Assembly: GCA_017532425.1 (NCBI GenBank)
Contig: JAFXJH010000133.1
Location: forward strand, 1-37,175
Length of the DNA stretch: 37,175 bases
Source: Clostridia bacterium
GTDB lineage: Bacteria; Bacillota; Clostridia; Oscillospirales; CAG-272
Direction of reading: 5' to 3'
A program made the translations under genes and the position numbers. Below, in pieces: positions 24,355 to 33,811 of the stretch (positions are counted from its first letter, which is position 1; every line of letters starts with the position of its first letter). The notes beneath the pieces are model-generated. The model ran no database searches and was not told the origin of the DNA. It worked only from the letters and a program-made list of their open reading frames with translations.

Positions 24355-25623
24355 TCAAGATCGTACACTATAACTCCGTGCTTGAAGTTTTTTTGCCTCT
24401 GTAATAACTATCTGAAGCATTATGAAAACGATGATCATCAGAGCCGCGCAGGCATAAAGTCCGATACGATAGCTGTTAAGACGGTCAAAGCAGAGATTCA
24501 TAAGCGGCGCACCGAGAGCGTATCCCGCCGTATTTACCGACACGAATATTCCGAGCACCTTATTAAATCCCTTTTCTCCGAAAAGCTCTCTTGCGTATAT
24601 CGGAAGCATTACCGTTTCAAGTGGCAGTGCCGCCGAGGAAAATACTCCGTACAGCATTGCAAATATTTTTCCCGCCGCGCTGTTTGTAAGCGACGCGAGG
24701 ATTATTGACACCAAAATTGCGAAGAACACACATATATTTACGCTTGTCCGCAGTCCCGCTTTGTCGTACAAAAATCCCGACAGGAATTTAAAGAGTGCAA
24801 GCGCCACCGAATGAACGCTCATAACGAGAGCAACGTATTCTGCATCAATACCGACGTCCTTCATATGTGCCGCAGATATTCCGTACATTCCCTGGAGCAC
24901 GAGTCCGGTAAGAAATATGGACACGCACGCAAGATAGAAAAAGCGTGTTTTCAGAGCGTCCTTATACTCTATACCTTCCCATTCTTTTCCTCTGTGCTTT
25001 GACTTTTGGTGTGCAACTTTTACTTCCTCGGACGCTTTGGCTTCAGGCTCGTTTCTGAAAAATATCATCACAAGCACGCCTACCGCAAAAAGCATAGCGG
25101 CGATGAGAAGATACGCTTTTCTATATCCGAAAATATCGTTTTTATCATATATTATCGGCGAAACTATCTGTGTCGCGACCGCGCCGCCCACTCCGTTTGC
25201 CGCAAGCACAAAGCCCATTATCGTGCCCTTATTTTCTCTGCACCACTTATTCACGACGTAGCCTACCATTGTGGTGGTAGTCCACGAAAGACCTATTCCG
25301 AGCATTACTCCGCCGATATAGAAGATCCATATGCTATTTGCCGTGGCGTATATTATCATCGCGCCTATCAGCGAAAGAAAGCCTGCGCCTATCAGCTTTT
25401 TTGCTCCGAATTTATTTACAAGTGTGCCGAAAAATATATTTACTATTGCAGTTGAAACAAAGCGACAGCTATCGTTCAGCGAGAATTTACTTCTCTCTAT
25501 TCCGAGTGCTTCTGTTATCGGTGAAAGAAAGAGCGTTCTCGACGAGCTGCAAAATCCGAGTGTGGTAAGCACCATCAAAAAGCAGAGTGCAACTATCACC
25601 CATTTATATTCTGTTTTTTTCAT
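24355..25623 (-). CDS. MFS transporter
   Basis: A 422-residue major facilitator protein with about 12 membrane helices in two halves. The long cytosolic loop between helices 6 and 7 is basic and Lys/Glu-rich (EPEAKASEEVKVAHQKSKHR). The layout suits the oxalate/formate antiporter-like group or sugar/sugar-acid transport. The start at 25623 follows AAGGAACTC. It is the last gene of the GH78-ATPase-GH92 run (34 bp gap) and the only transporter in the window, so uptake or export of a product of those enzymes is a reasonable guess. Confidence 0.85.
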   Translation of the reverse strand: MKKTEYKWVIVALCFLMVLTTLGFCSSSRTLFLSPITEALGIERSKFSLNDSCRFVSTAIVNIFFGTLVNKFGAKKLIGAGFLSLIGAMIIYATANSIWIFYIGGVMLGIGLSWTTTTMVGYVVNKWCRENKGTIMGFVLAANGVGGAVATQIVSPIIYDKNDIFGYRKAYLLIAAMLFAVGVLVMIFFRNEPEAKASEEVKVAHQKSKHRGKEWEGIEYKDALKTRFFYLACVSIFLTGLVLQGMYGISAAHMKDVGIDAEYVALVMSVHSVALALFKFLSGFLYDKAGLRTSVNICVFFAILVSIILASLTNSAAGKIFAMLYGVFSSAALPLETVMLPIYARELFGEKGFNKVLGIFVSVNTAGYALGAPLMNLCFDRLNSYRIGLYACAALMIIVFIMLQIVITEAKKLQARSYSVRS

Positions 25624-25657
25624 AGAGTTCCTTTTATTGCAGACCACAATTATGATT

Positions 25658-26578
25658 TTATATTTTTTCTCCGCGTATTTTCGCAGATTTTACAAGCTTC
25701 TTCGTATATACCCAATCTGTCATTCCGGGGCAGAATCTGTACATACCGAGTGTTGCGAGAATATACCACGCAGAGGTGGTTCCGTTATCCTCGTCGCCCG
25801 GATATCCGTTATCTGCCGAGGAAAACGCCTCTTTTACGAGCTTTTCCACGTAATGATCGGTCTTTTCCTGCTCTCCGAGAAGTGCGTATATAAAGGGCAG
25901 ATGGAAGGACGGCTGATTCGATATCGCCATCTGACCGAAGTCAACAAGTGCCATTTCGGTCATTTCGTGTATCTCGTTATTATATCCGAAGACTCTGTAT
26001 TTCGGCTCTGAGGTAAACAGCTCGTCAAGCTTTTCTATCAGCTTATCCTTGCCTCCGTGAAGCTCTGCAAGTCCCAAAATATCGTGCGGAACAGCGAAGG
26101 AATTCTGCCACGCCGAGCCCTCGGTATATTCTCCGCCCCACGAGCATGGATCGAAAAACTCTGCCATCTTGCCGTTTTTATCCTTTCCGCGCATAAATCC
26201 GCTTTCGGGATCGAATATATTTTTATAGTTCTTCGAGCGCTTCATATACTCGTCCACAAGCTCTGTACGGCCAAGCACCTCTGCAACCTTTGCGATACAA
26301 AAATCCCCGTATGCAGAATCCTGAGTAAGGTTGACCGATTCTCTGACCTCTTCTCTCGGCATATAGCCGTATTTCAGATAAGAAAGAGCTCCGTTTCTTC
26401 CGTATCTCGGGTCGTCTGCCTCATTATTTGCATGATGGAGCATTCCTTCAAGTGCATTTTCAAGAACGCTTCTCTTTCCTATACCGTTCACTGCGGCTTC
26501 TGCTATTACGGCGTCGATAAGAGTACTCGGCATACATCCGACCTCACCTACCGAGTCCATCTCGGCAGCCATCCGCAC
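25658..26578 (-). CDS. GH92 alpha-mannosidase, C-terminal fragment (frameshifted)
   Basis: A 306-codon frame that continues the GH92 protein of 26548-27621 after a 1-base frameshift. The GH92 sequence resumes as SVGEVGCMPSTLIDAVIAEA. It carries the (alpha/alpha)6 barrel with SWGGEYTEGSAWQN and the family mark GYPGDEDNGTTSAWYILATLGMY. The GTG at 26578 is only the first start-like codon in this frame, not a likely native start. One missing base near 26555 restores a continuous protein of about 655 residues, shorter than the usual 700-750. Either the gene is decayed or the base was lost in sequencing. Confidence 0.85.
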   Translation of the reverse strand: MRMAAEMDSVGEVGCMPSTLIDAVIAEAAVNGIGKRSVLENALEGMLHHANNEADDPRYGRNGALSYLKYGYMPREEVRESVNLTQDSAYGDFCIAKVAEVLGRTELVDEYMKRSKNYKNIFDPESGFMRGKDKNGKMAEFFDPCSWGGEYTEGSAWQNSFAVPHDILGLAELHGGKDKLIEKLDELFTSEPKYRVFGYNNEIHEMTEMALVDFGQMAISNQPSFHLPFIYALLGEQEKTDHYVEKLVKEAFSSADNGYPGDEDNGTTSAWYILATLGMYRFCPGMTDWVYTKKLVKSAKIRGEKI

Positions 26579-27621
26579 TCGGGATAGTCCGTCACAAAGC
26601 CCTCGAGTATCTCTGCAAATTCCTCTCTTGCTATAAGCGTATAAAGAGGATATACAGTACGATAGGTATCCCAGAATCCGTTATCAGTATAGCGCACGCC
26701 CTCTCTTATACTTCCGTCAAACGGTGCATAATGCAGAGTATTTCCGTTTTTATCGTATTCGTACGCCTTATGCGGGAAAAGGAAGGTTCTGTACAGACAG
26801 GAATAGAAGGTCTTCATCTGCTCTTCGTCATAAGCCTCTATCTCTATACGGCTGAGCTTTTCCTCCCAGGCATCTTCTGCAGACTCTCTTATCTCATCAA
26901 AGCTCTTTTCCGAGCATTCGCGCTCTATAGCAAGGGTTGCAAGCTCGTGACTTATATAAGATATTCCGAGTCTTGCTTCAACTTCTTTTTTGGTGAGTGC
27001 GATATGTACTGCGGCATCTCTGCCCTCGCCTCTTTGATAGCTCTTTTCAAAATCGACCGAGTCTTTATCGAAAGCTACCGTGAAATACATATTGAAATTC
27101 ACGCTTCTGTCGCCCGAATGTCCGTTTGTTCTTCCGTAAAGAATACAGTTTTCCTTATCAAGCGTGTAGAAATATTCACCCTTTGTCGGAAGGAAGGACA
27201 GATATGACGGTCTGTCATCACCAAAGTAAAGTCTTATTGCCGCGCATCTCTCGGTTGGCGTAATTTCAAAGGTGCAGTTTGGGCGAAGCATATGAATTTT
27301 CAGATAATCCGGTCTGAAAATTGCTTCCCCGATGCGGTATCCCGACCACGCGCCGTCCGAAGTATCCGAGACAACGTCATTTTGCGGAGTCATTAGAAAT
27401 GTACCGTAGTCGTTTATCCACGGGCTCGGCTGATGAGTGAGGCGTATGCCCTCGACAAACTCGTGCGAAGGATGGAAAAACCATCCTCCCCTTTTCTCTG
27501 TCTGCGGGCAGAATGACACCATACCGAAGGGGATCTGTGTCAGCGGAAGTGTATTACCGTACGAGCGGCGCGGATGCGATGCCGTACCCATTTTTATATT
27601 GACGTAAGGAATGTATTTCAT
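26548..27621 (-). CDS. GH92 alpha-mannosidase, N-terminal fragment (frameshifted)
   Basis: Start at 27621 (MKYIPYVNIKMGTASHPRRS) after GGAGGTAAAT. The protein has the N-terminal beta-sandwich of GH92 and then RLTHQPSPWINDYGTFLM, followed by the first barrel helices (WDTYRTVYPLYTL). It reads normally to CGWLPRW, then ACTCGG and a stop at 26548. GH92 enzymes are Ca2+-dependent exo-alpha-mannosidases acting on N-glycans or fungal mannans. No signal peptide is seen. It lies 46 bp after the ATPase gene in the same transcript. Confidence 0.87.
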   Translation of the reverse strand: MKYIPYVNIKMGTASHPRRSYGNTLPLTQIPFGMVSFCPQTEKRGGWFFHPSHEFVEGIRLTHQPSPWINDYGTFLMTPQNDVVSDTSDGAWSGYRIGEAIFRPDYLKIHMLRPNCTFEITPTERCAAIRLYFGDDRPSYLSFLPTKGEYFYTLDKENCILYGRTNGHSGDRSVNFNMYFTVAFDKDSVDFEKSYQRGEGRDAAVHIALTKKEVEARLGISYISHELATLAIERECSEKSFDEIRESAEDAWEEKLSRIEIEAYDEEQMKTFYSCLYRTFLFPHKAYEYDKNGNTLHYAPFDGSIREGVRYTDNGFWDTYRTVYPLYTLIAREEFAEILEGFVTDYPECGWLPRWTR

Positions 27622-27667
27622 ATTTACCTCCGGAATTGTATTTTTTGTTAAAAAGCTTAAGTATCTT

Positions 27668-28414
27668 TTAGTCATCAAGCAGATAATGAAGCATCTTTTC
27701 GGGATTATCAAGAAAGCGCTTCGTTATCTGATAATGCTCTGTTTCTCTGTAATCGACCTTTTTTATTCCGTCCTGCGAAAATTCAAGAATATCTGCGTCG
27801 GGAAATGCCATAAGTATCGGCGAATGTGTTGCTATTATAAACTGCGAATTCTCTTTTACAAGAAAGCTTATCTCTGACAGCAGAGTCATAAGTCTCATCG
27901 GCGAAAGTGCCGCCTCGGGCTCGTCGAGGATATAGAGCCCGTTGCCTCTGAAACGGTTTTGAACTATAGCAAGAAAGCTCTCTCCGTGCGACTGATTATG
28001 CAGAGAAACGCCTCCGTATCCGTTTATAATGGGCGGAGCGAATGCCGGTTGATTATCCATATCGTCTATATTCGTTGCAACGTTATACAGACTTTCTGCT
28101 CTGAGGAAAAAACCATCCTTGGCATATTCTCTTTTTACAAGCGTGATATGTCTGAAAAGCTCGGAATGAGTATCGTTTGTTGAAAAGCTGAAGTTGCGCG
28201 AGCCACCCTCCGGATTAAAGCCGTATGCAAGTGCAATAGCTTCAAGAAGCGTTGACTTTCCCGTGCCGTTTTCTCCGACGAAAAAGGTTACGCTTGAAGA
28301 AAAGGAAAGCGTTTTCTCCTTTGACAGATATTTTATCATCGGAAGCTCTCTGAGATAGGAGCTTCTGCTCAAACCGTCTTCAAAAAGAATACTGCTTATA
28401 TATTTCCCGGACAC
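27668..28414 (-). CDS. AAA-type ATPase (SMC/RecF-like, OLD/YbgK-type)
   Basis: A 248-residue P-loop ATPase. Walker A is GENGTGKST (about 47-55), the signature-like motif SLHNQSHGES follows, Walker B is LYILDEPEAALS, and the switch His is in IIATHSP. This is the compact ABC-type head found in predicted ATP-binding proteins without a coiled coil. Start codon is GTG after AAAGGAGGCATAGAC. It lies inside a glycoside-hydrolase operon (26 and 46 bp gaps), an unexpected place. Its role is unknown. Confidence 0.82.
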   Translation of the reverse strand: MSGKYISSILFEDGLSRSSYLRELPMIKYLSKEKTLSFSSSVTFFVGENGTGKSTLLEAIALAYGFNPEGGSRNFSFSTNDTHSELFRHITLVKREYAKDGFFLRAESLYNVATNIDDMDNQPAFAPPIINGYGGVSLHNQSHGESFLAIVQNRFRGNGLYILDEPEAALSPMRLMTLLSEISFLVKENSQFIIATHSPILMAFPDADILEFSQDGIKKVDYRETEHYQITKRFLDNPEKMLHYLLDD

Positions 28415-28440
28415 GTCTATGCCTCCTTTGATATTATAGT

Positions 28441-30687
28441 TTATCTCTTTGCTACTATTTTATATTCTCCGCTTGTGACGTTCTTTGAAGTATTTCCGTC
28501 CTCAAAGAAATATCCCGCCTCAAGCTCTGCCACCGCGCTTATTTCCTTCGGTATTTCAAGGGTCAAAATGATATTTTGTCCTTCTCTTCTCCAGAAAGAG
28601 CTTATCTTACCCGCAGGTGCCGTATGCGATGCACAAACGCTGTCAAGTTCGCTTACAAACGACGGCTTTATTTTAAGTGTATTTACGTTATGCTTACTCG
28701 GATTCAGATTTATTCCCGCAAGGCATTTTATAAACCACGCGCTGATATCTCCCCAGAAATGATGATTCATCGAAGAAACTCCGTTTGCATGGAAATCCTC
28801 CCAAAGTGTGGTTGCACCGCGCTTCAGCCAGTTTCCGTACGACGGGTAATCATCTCTGGTTATCATCTTATATGCAAGATCGCTATAACCGAACTCTGTA
28901 AGCACGTGGAAAATTACTCTTCCGCCGAGCACTCCGACGTCTATATGGTCATCTGCGTCGTGTATCATTTCAAGAAGTCTTTCAAATGCGGCAGGCTTTT
29001 CATTTTCATCAAACACTCCGTAGAAGAGGCACATAGCCTGACTTGTCTGACAGCTTCCGACAACTGTCATCGATTCTGAGTCAATAAGATTCTTTCTGAT
29101 CGATCCTCTGTATTTTGCCATCTCTCCGCGTGCAAAATCTGCTTTATCAGTCATATTTACGGCGTCAAGCATATCTGCCATTTTAGAGGAGATATCCATT
29201 GCCATAACAGAATCCGTAAGTATAAGCGGAGATTTCGGAGATATACCGCCAACGTGGCACCAGTCACCGAGTCCGATAGAGAGAAGTCCGTTTTCGTCGG
29301 TGCGTGTTCTGAGATATTTCAGATAAGAAACGAAATGCTCTGCCGATTCGGTGATCATATCGGTCTTTCCGCGGTAAATATAGGTATAGTAAGGAAGGTA
29401 CGCAAGAACCGAATCCCACGCAGGTCCGTTACCCCAATGGAATCCCCATCCGCTTGTGGGAACAATTCCGGGAAGGCTTCCGTTTTCCTTCTGTGCCTTG
29501 CATATATTTCTGATCCATTCACGGTAGTTTCGTTCGGGTGTGAAATTCAGAAGAGCGGCTTCGCACGAAAGCGCGGCATCTGCCGTCCAGCCGTTTTTCT
29601 CACGCTGAGGGCAGTCTGTCGGGAAATGGTGGAAGTTCGACTTTATACTGCGTCTTGTGATCTCCTGGAGAGTGTTTGCAACGCCGTCCGAGCATTCAAA
29701 CGAGCCGCGAGTATCAAGGTAAGTATGGTAAACGAGATAGGTAAGCAGATCTTTTGTTGCTTGCTCCTCTGTTATTCCGCTGACCTTTACGTATCTGAAG
29801 CCGTGATAGGTGAATGAAGGCTGATATATTTCTTTTCCTTCGCCTTTACAAACATAGGTATCTCTATGAACGATATTTTTATCTCTCTCCCACTTTTCGC
29901 GCACAAACCACACCTGACCGAGGTTAAGATCGCCGTTTACAAGCGAATCCGAGTGGCGAAGCTCTATCTTTTGTCCTTTATATCCCTTTATATTAAGGCG
30001 GCAGACACCTGCGTTAGACATTCCGAAATCGTAGATATAGCTACCGTCATCGCGTGCAATTATATTAATCGGCGCAAGCTCTGTTTCCTTTACGATAGGG
30101 TCGATATCTGCGACACGAAGCTCACCCTTCGGTGCTGCTGCGGGAATTGCATTTTCCCACTCCGAATCGTCAAAGCCCTTTTGATTCCAGAAATCTATCT
30201 CATAATTTGCATCGTAATATTCGCCGAAGCGGTAATCGTCGCTACGTATCGGAGAAGGTGCTATCTTGAAGCTTTCGTCGCTTACAAGCAAAGGCTCACT
30301 ACTGTCCTTTTTTTCTACCGAAAGTGCAAGCATCGGTGCGCTTCTGAAATCAGCCTTATCAAAATCCCAGATATATCCGCCCGGATTATTCTGATAGCCG
30401 TTTCCGAGTATCAACGCTATAACGTTTTCGCCTTTATCGAGTGTGACGTCGTACTTGTCACAGTATATATAATCGTTTGTATTACTGATATAAGGCGACA
30501 AAAATCCCTTTGTGATCTGCTTTCCGTTAAAATAGAGCTCGTAGAAGCCGCATACCGCAACGGTTATCCTTGCGTTTGTATTTTCTGCCGACGTCAGCTT
30601 TCGTCTGAAATAGTACGCGGGGACATTATTTTCAAAAGTATTATATTCCTCTGTGGCTTTAATAAATTTTTCCTTTAAAAGCTTCAT
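28441..30687 (-). CDS. GH78 alpha-L-rhamnosidase
   Basis: A 748-residue inverting alpha-L-rhamnosidase. N-terminal beta domains (FYELYFNGKQITKGFLSPY, YIYDFGMSNAG) lead to an (alpha/alpha)6 barrel from about residue 330. The catalytic region FPTDCPQREKNGWTADA is intact, followed by GDWCHVG and a C-terminal beta domain. It releases rhamnose from pectin RG-I, RG-II or flavonoid glycosides. No signal peptide. It is the first gene of the operon and has a consensus promoter. FucO in this window could reduce the lactaldehyde that comes from rhamnose. Confidence 0.92.
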   Translation of the reverse strand: MKLLKEKFIKATEEYNTFENNVPAYYFRRKLTSAENTNARITVAVCGFYELYFNGKQITKGFLSPYISNTNDYIYCDKYDVTLDKGENVIALILGNGYQNNPGGYIWDFDKADFRSAPMLALSVEKKDSSEPLLVSDESFKIAPSPIRSDDYRFGEYYDANYEIDFWNQKGFDDSEWENAIPAAAPKGELRVADIDPIVKETELAPINIIARDDGSYIYDFGMSNAGVCRLNIKGYKGQKIELRHSDSLVNGDLNLGQVWFVREKWERDKNIVHRDTYVCKGEGKEIYQPSFTYHGFRYVKVSGITEEQATKDLLTYLVYHTYLDTRGSFECSDGVANTLQEITRRSIKSNFHHFPTDCPQREKNGWTADAALSCEAALLNFTPERNYREWIRNICKAQKENGSLPGIVPTSGWGFHWGNGPAWDSVLAYLPYYTYIYRGKTDMITESAEHFVSYLKYLRTRTDENGLLSIGLGDWCHVGGISPKSPLILTDSVMAMDISSKMADMLDAVNMTDKADFARGEMAKYRGSIRKNLIDSESMTVVGSCQTSQAMCLFYGVFDENEKPAAFERLLEMIHDADDHIDVGVLGGRVIFHVLTEFGYSDLAYKMITRDDYPSYGNWLKRGATTLWEDFHANGVSSMNHHFWGDISAWFIKCLAGINLNPSKHNVNTLKIKPSFVSELDSVCASHTAPAGKISSFWRREGQNIILTLEIPKEISAVAELEAGYFFEDGNTSKNVTSGEYKIVAKR

Positions 30688-30722
30688 ATTCTACACCCAT
30701 CCTTCAAGAATTGTTTTTTATC

Positions 30723-30751
30723 ATTATAACAACTGCAAAAAAGATTTTCAA
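30723..30751 (-). promoter_or_regulatory. Promoter of the GH78-ATPase-GH92-MFS operon
   Basis: Minus-strand TTGAAA (30746-30751), 17 bp, TATAAT (30723-30728), divergent from the M55 promoter. Confidence 0.8.
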
Positions 30752-30811
30752 CCACTTTACAAAAATATTTGCCTTTTAATACCTTAAAGCGCAAAAACAA
30801 AGCCTATTATC

Positions 30812-30840
30812 TTGACTTTACCTAAAAAGAATATTATAAT
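30812..30840 (+). promoter_or_regulatory. Promoter of the M55-heparinase pair
   Basis: TTGACT (30812-30817), 17 bp, TATAAT (30835-30840). Confidence 0.82.
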
Positions 30841-30871
30841 TAATTCAGTTATTATCGAAAGGACGGTAGTT

Positions 30872-31702
30872 ATGTACAAAAAAATCCTGCTTGCTCTTGA
30901 TATGGAGGGCGTAAACAACGTAGTCGGAACACCATACAGCGGACTCAGCACCGACAATGAACAGTATCCTGTTGCCATACATCAGGCAGCTCTTGAAATA
31001 AACGCGGCGGCAGACGCACTTTTTAACCTCGGAGTGGAAAGCATCGACCTTTGGGACAATCACGGAGGCGGTCACAACGTTATTCCTGCCGAGCTTGACA
31101 AGCGTATTAATTTACTTGAGATCGACCGCTCGCGTCCCCGTATGTATTTTGCCGAAAACAACAAATACGACTGCATTTGCTTCTTCGGATATCACGCTAT
31201 GGAGGGTACGCTCGGCGGAGTTTTGGCTCACACAATGAACAGCAAAGCCATTCAGTACTACAAATTAAACGGTCGGTATATCGGAGAGGTCGATATGGAT
31301 TCGTATATTGCGGCGTCTCACGGTCTACCCTCTGTTTTCTTTGCCGCAGGTGATATAGCCTGCTCGCAGGCTATGCGAATACTCCCCGAAATCGTGACCG
31401 TTGCTACAAAAAAGGAAATTTCACGAAATCAAGCAATATTCCGCGACAACGAAGAGCTTTTCAATGATATCCGTGAAAAGATACGTAACGCAGTACAGCT
31501 TGATATGCCTATAAAAAAGCTGACTTTTCCCGCGGTTATGGAAAAGTCATTCAAGCGTGTTGAGGACGCCGAAAAGTATCTTATACGTCTGCAAAAAAGC
31601 AATGTCTCTGCAGATTATCTCGACGATGCCGTTCTCGGAAAGGACGCACACACGGTCGTTGCTACCGTAGAGAGCATTGACGAGTTTATTGTCTGCATAT
31701 AA
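30872..31702 (+). CDS. M55 family D-aminopeptidase (DppA-like)
   Basis: A 276-residue zinc enzyme. The frame runs back to 30812, but that lies in the promoter; GAAAGGACGG sets the start at 30872 (MYKKILLALDMEG). Zinc ligands of the M55 family are visible: Asp10 and Glu12 (DMEG), His64/His68 (DNHGGGHN), His108 (GYHAMEG) and Glu139 (GEVDM). DppA-type enzymes remove N-terminal D-amino acids from peptides, as in peptidoglycan turnover. A heparinase-type gene follows 45 bp downstream, probably in one transcript. Confidence 0.87.
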   Translation: MYKKILLALDMEGVNNVVGTPYSGLSTDNEQYPVAIHQAALEINAAADALFNLGVESIDLWDNHGGGHNVIPAELDKRINLLEIDRSRPRMYFAENNKYDCICFFGYHAMEGTLGGVLAHTMNSKAIQYYKLNGRYIGEVDMDSYIAASHGLPSVFFAAGDIACSQAMRILPEIVTVATKKEISRNQAIFRDNEELFNDIREKIRNAVQLDMPIKKLTFPAVMEKSFKRVEDAEKYLIRLQKSNVSADYLDDAVLGKDAHTVVATVESIDEFIVCI

Positions 31703-31747
31703 TTCAATCTTACTTAAATTATATTATCAGCGATTGGAGAAGTCAAA

Positions 31748-33745
31748 ATGTATATTACCGACGAAAGATTTTTTTGTGAAGAGATCTCAGGCGATTATCC
31801 CGAACTTGCAAGCATAGCACAGATCTACCGCGAAAACGGTCTTGAGGCTGCCGAAAAGCAGCTTGCAGATTTTGTGCGCGGATTTATGCGTCCTGACGAC
31901 TATTTCAAGATTCCTTATTACGAAAGAGAAAATGAATGGGCACTTGCAAGCGATGACGATTTTGCCGCCGCAGAAAAAATAATCAGCGGTGAGATCCGCT
32001 CGTGCAGCGTAAGCTTCAAATTTCCCGACACAAAGCATATCGACTGGGAATTCAACCCCACCTTCAACGGGTACAAGGAATGGACCTGGCAGATCTCCCG
32101 CCATCACGAATGGAGATGTCTCGGACACTGTTACCGCGAAACGGGTGACGAAAAATACACTATAGCATTCGTTGATTTCCTTATGAGCTGGTGCGAGCAG
32201 GCTGTTTTCTCGGACAGCGACGGCTCGGGCGCAACAAAATGCTGGAGAACGATAGAAGCCGGCATACGCATGACCAAGAACTGGCATTACGCATTCCACG
32301 CATTTCTGAGCTCTCCTCATATGACCGATCACGTTATAACTACGTATATAAAATCGATATGGGATCACGGTTACCGACTTCGAAGCAAGGCGTCGAACGG
32401 CAACTGGCTTATAATGGAGATGGCAGGACTTTCTCATATCGGTATGCTTTATCCTTTCCTAAAGAATGCTTCCGAGTGGGCTGATTACGCATTCGACCGA
32501 CTTGCTACCGAGCTTGATATTCAGGTGTATCCCGACGGTTTTCAGTACGAGCTATCCACCAATTATCACGACGTCGTTGTTCAAAACTATCATTGGGTCC
32601 TCTGCACCGCAGAAGCTATAGGATACAAGGTATCAGACACTCTCAAAAGGAATCTTGAGAGTATGTTTGAGCTCGACATAAATATAAGCTGTCCCGACAG
32701 AAAATATCCCGATCTGAATGACGGAGGAAGGTCTGACGTGCGCTTTTGGTGCAATATGGGCAGAAAATATTTTCCCGACAACCCGGGAATACTCTATTTC
32801 GCTACCGATGGAAAGGAAGGTTCTCTTCCCAATCACACAAGTATCGCACTTCCCTACGCAGGTCAGACATATATGCGCACTGGATGGGGAGAGAAAGATC
32901 TATGGTGCTTTATGGATGCAGGACCGTTCGGTAGAGCACATCAGCACGAGGACAAGCTGAACATTCTGATGTTTGCATACGGCAAGAACGTTATGCCCGA
33001 TTCGGGAAACTATGCTTACGACACATCCGATATGAGAAGATTCGTACTCGGCACGTACAGCCACAACTGCGGTCTTGTTGACGATCTTGGTCAAAACAGA
33101 CGAAATAGCTACAAATGGCTTCCCGAAATGATCGGTCAGCGCTCCGATATGAAGTGGATGCTCAGCAGTAGCGTTGATGCTGTTGAAGGCATATATAGCG
33201 AGGGGTACGGTCCCGATCTTACTGCCGTAACACATAGACGCAAGGTTATTTTCTTCAAGAAGGGTATCGGCGGAAGTCTTCCCTTTGTCCTTGTTTCTGA
33301 CAGATATTTATCGGGTGACCAAAACGAGCACAAATTTGCGACTTCTTATCAGATGGATATTCAGCCTTACACAGTTAACGGAAAAATCTTCACCGCAGAT
33401 CACGGCGACGGCGTGACGATGAGCATTATTTCATCGATCGTACCCGAGGTCATCGTAGCGCAGAAGGAGCCGTATTTTATCGGTTGGAGAAAACGCTTTG
33501 GTGCTGACAGCGAAAGCTTTGAGCACTCACCCGCGCCTTGCCTGCAATACGTTGCGCGCGGCAAAGAAAAAAGGATCGTTACTCTTCTCTATCCATCAAA
33601 CGACGGCAGGATTAGTATTAGTGAGGTTATTGCGAGTGATTGTGTAAACGATACTTCTGTCACTCTTATTATCGACGCAAAGAGCTACACTATAGATGAA
33701 AACGATTACGTTTGCTCGGGCGAGGCATTTGAGAAGCTGATTTAA
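31748..33745 (+). CDS. Heparinase II/III-family polysaccharide lyase
   Basis: A 665-residue protein with an N-terminal alpha/alpha toroid (about 60-340) and a C-terminal heparinase II/III beta domain. Conserved pieces are SNGNWLIMEMAGLSHIG (Asn), YPDGFQYELSTNYH (Tyr and His) and GPFGRAHQHEDKLNIL. These fit PL12/PL15/PL17-like lyases that split uronic-acid polymers such as heparan, alginate or host glycosaminoglycans by beta-elimination. The exact substrate is unclear. No signal peptide is seen. The ribosome site is GGAGAAGTC. It ends at a strong hairpin. Confidence 0.85.
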   Translation: MYITDERFFCEEISGDYPELASIAQIYRENGLEAAEKQLADFVRGFMRPDDYFKIPYYERENEWALASDDDFAAAEKIISGEIRSCSVSFKFPDTKHIDWEFNPTFNGYKEWTWQISRHHEWRCLGHCYRETGDEKYTIAFVDFLMSWCEQAVFSDSDGSGATKCWRTIEAGIRMTKNWHYAFHAFLSSPHMTDHVITTYIKSIWDHGYRLRSKASNGNWLIMEMAGLSHIGMLYPFLKNASEWADYAFDRLATELDIQVYPDGFQYELSTNYHDVVVQNYHWVLCTAEAIGYKVSDTLKRNLESMFELDINISCPDRKYPDLNDGGRSDVRFWCNMGRKYFPDNPGILYFATDGKEGSLPNHTSIALPYAGQTYMRTGWGEKDLWCFMDAGPFGRAHQHEDKLNILMFAYGKNVMPDSGNYAYDTSDMRRFVLGTYSHNCGLVDDLGQNRRNSYKWLPEMIGQRSDMKWMLSSSVDAVEGIYSEGYGPDLTAVTHRRKVIFFKKGIGGSLPFVLVSDRYLSGDQNEHKFATSYQMDIQPYTVNGKIFTADHGDGVTMSIISSIVPEVIVAQKEPYFIGWRKRFGADSESFEHSPAPCLQYVARGKEKRIVTLLYPSNDGRISISEVIASDCVNDTSVTLIIDAKSYTIDENDYVCSGEAFEKLI

Positions 33746-33780
33746 GTGCGGTATGGATTATTCAAAAAAAAAGACAGAGA

Positions 33781-33811
33781 TTGCCCAACTTCTCATAAGG
33801 AAGTTGGACAA
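33781..33811 (+). terminator. Terminator of the heparinase-type gene
   Basis: Stem CCAACTTC/GAAGTTGG (33785-33792 with 33800-33807), extended by TTG/CAA across a mismatch, then TTTT. Confidence 0.75.
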
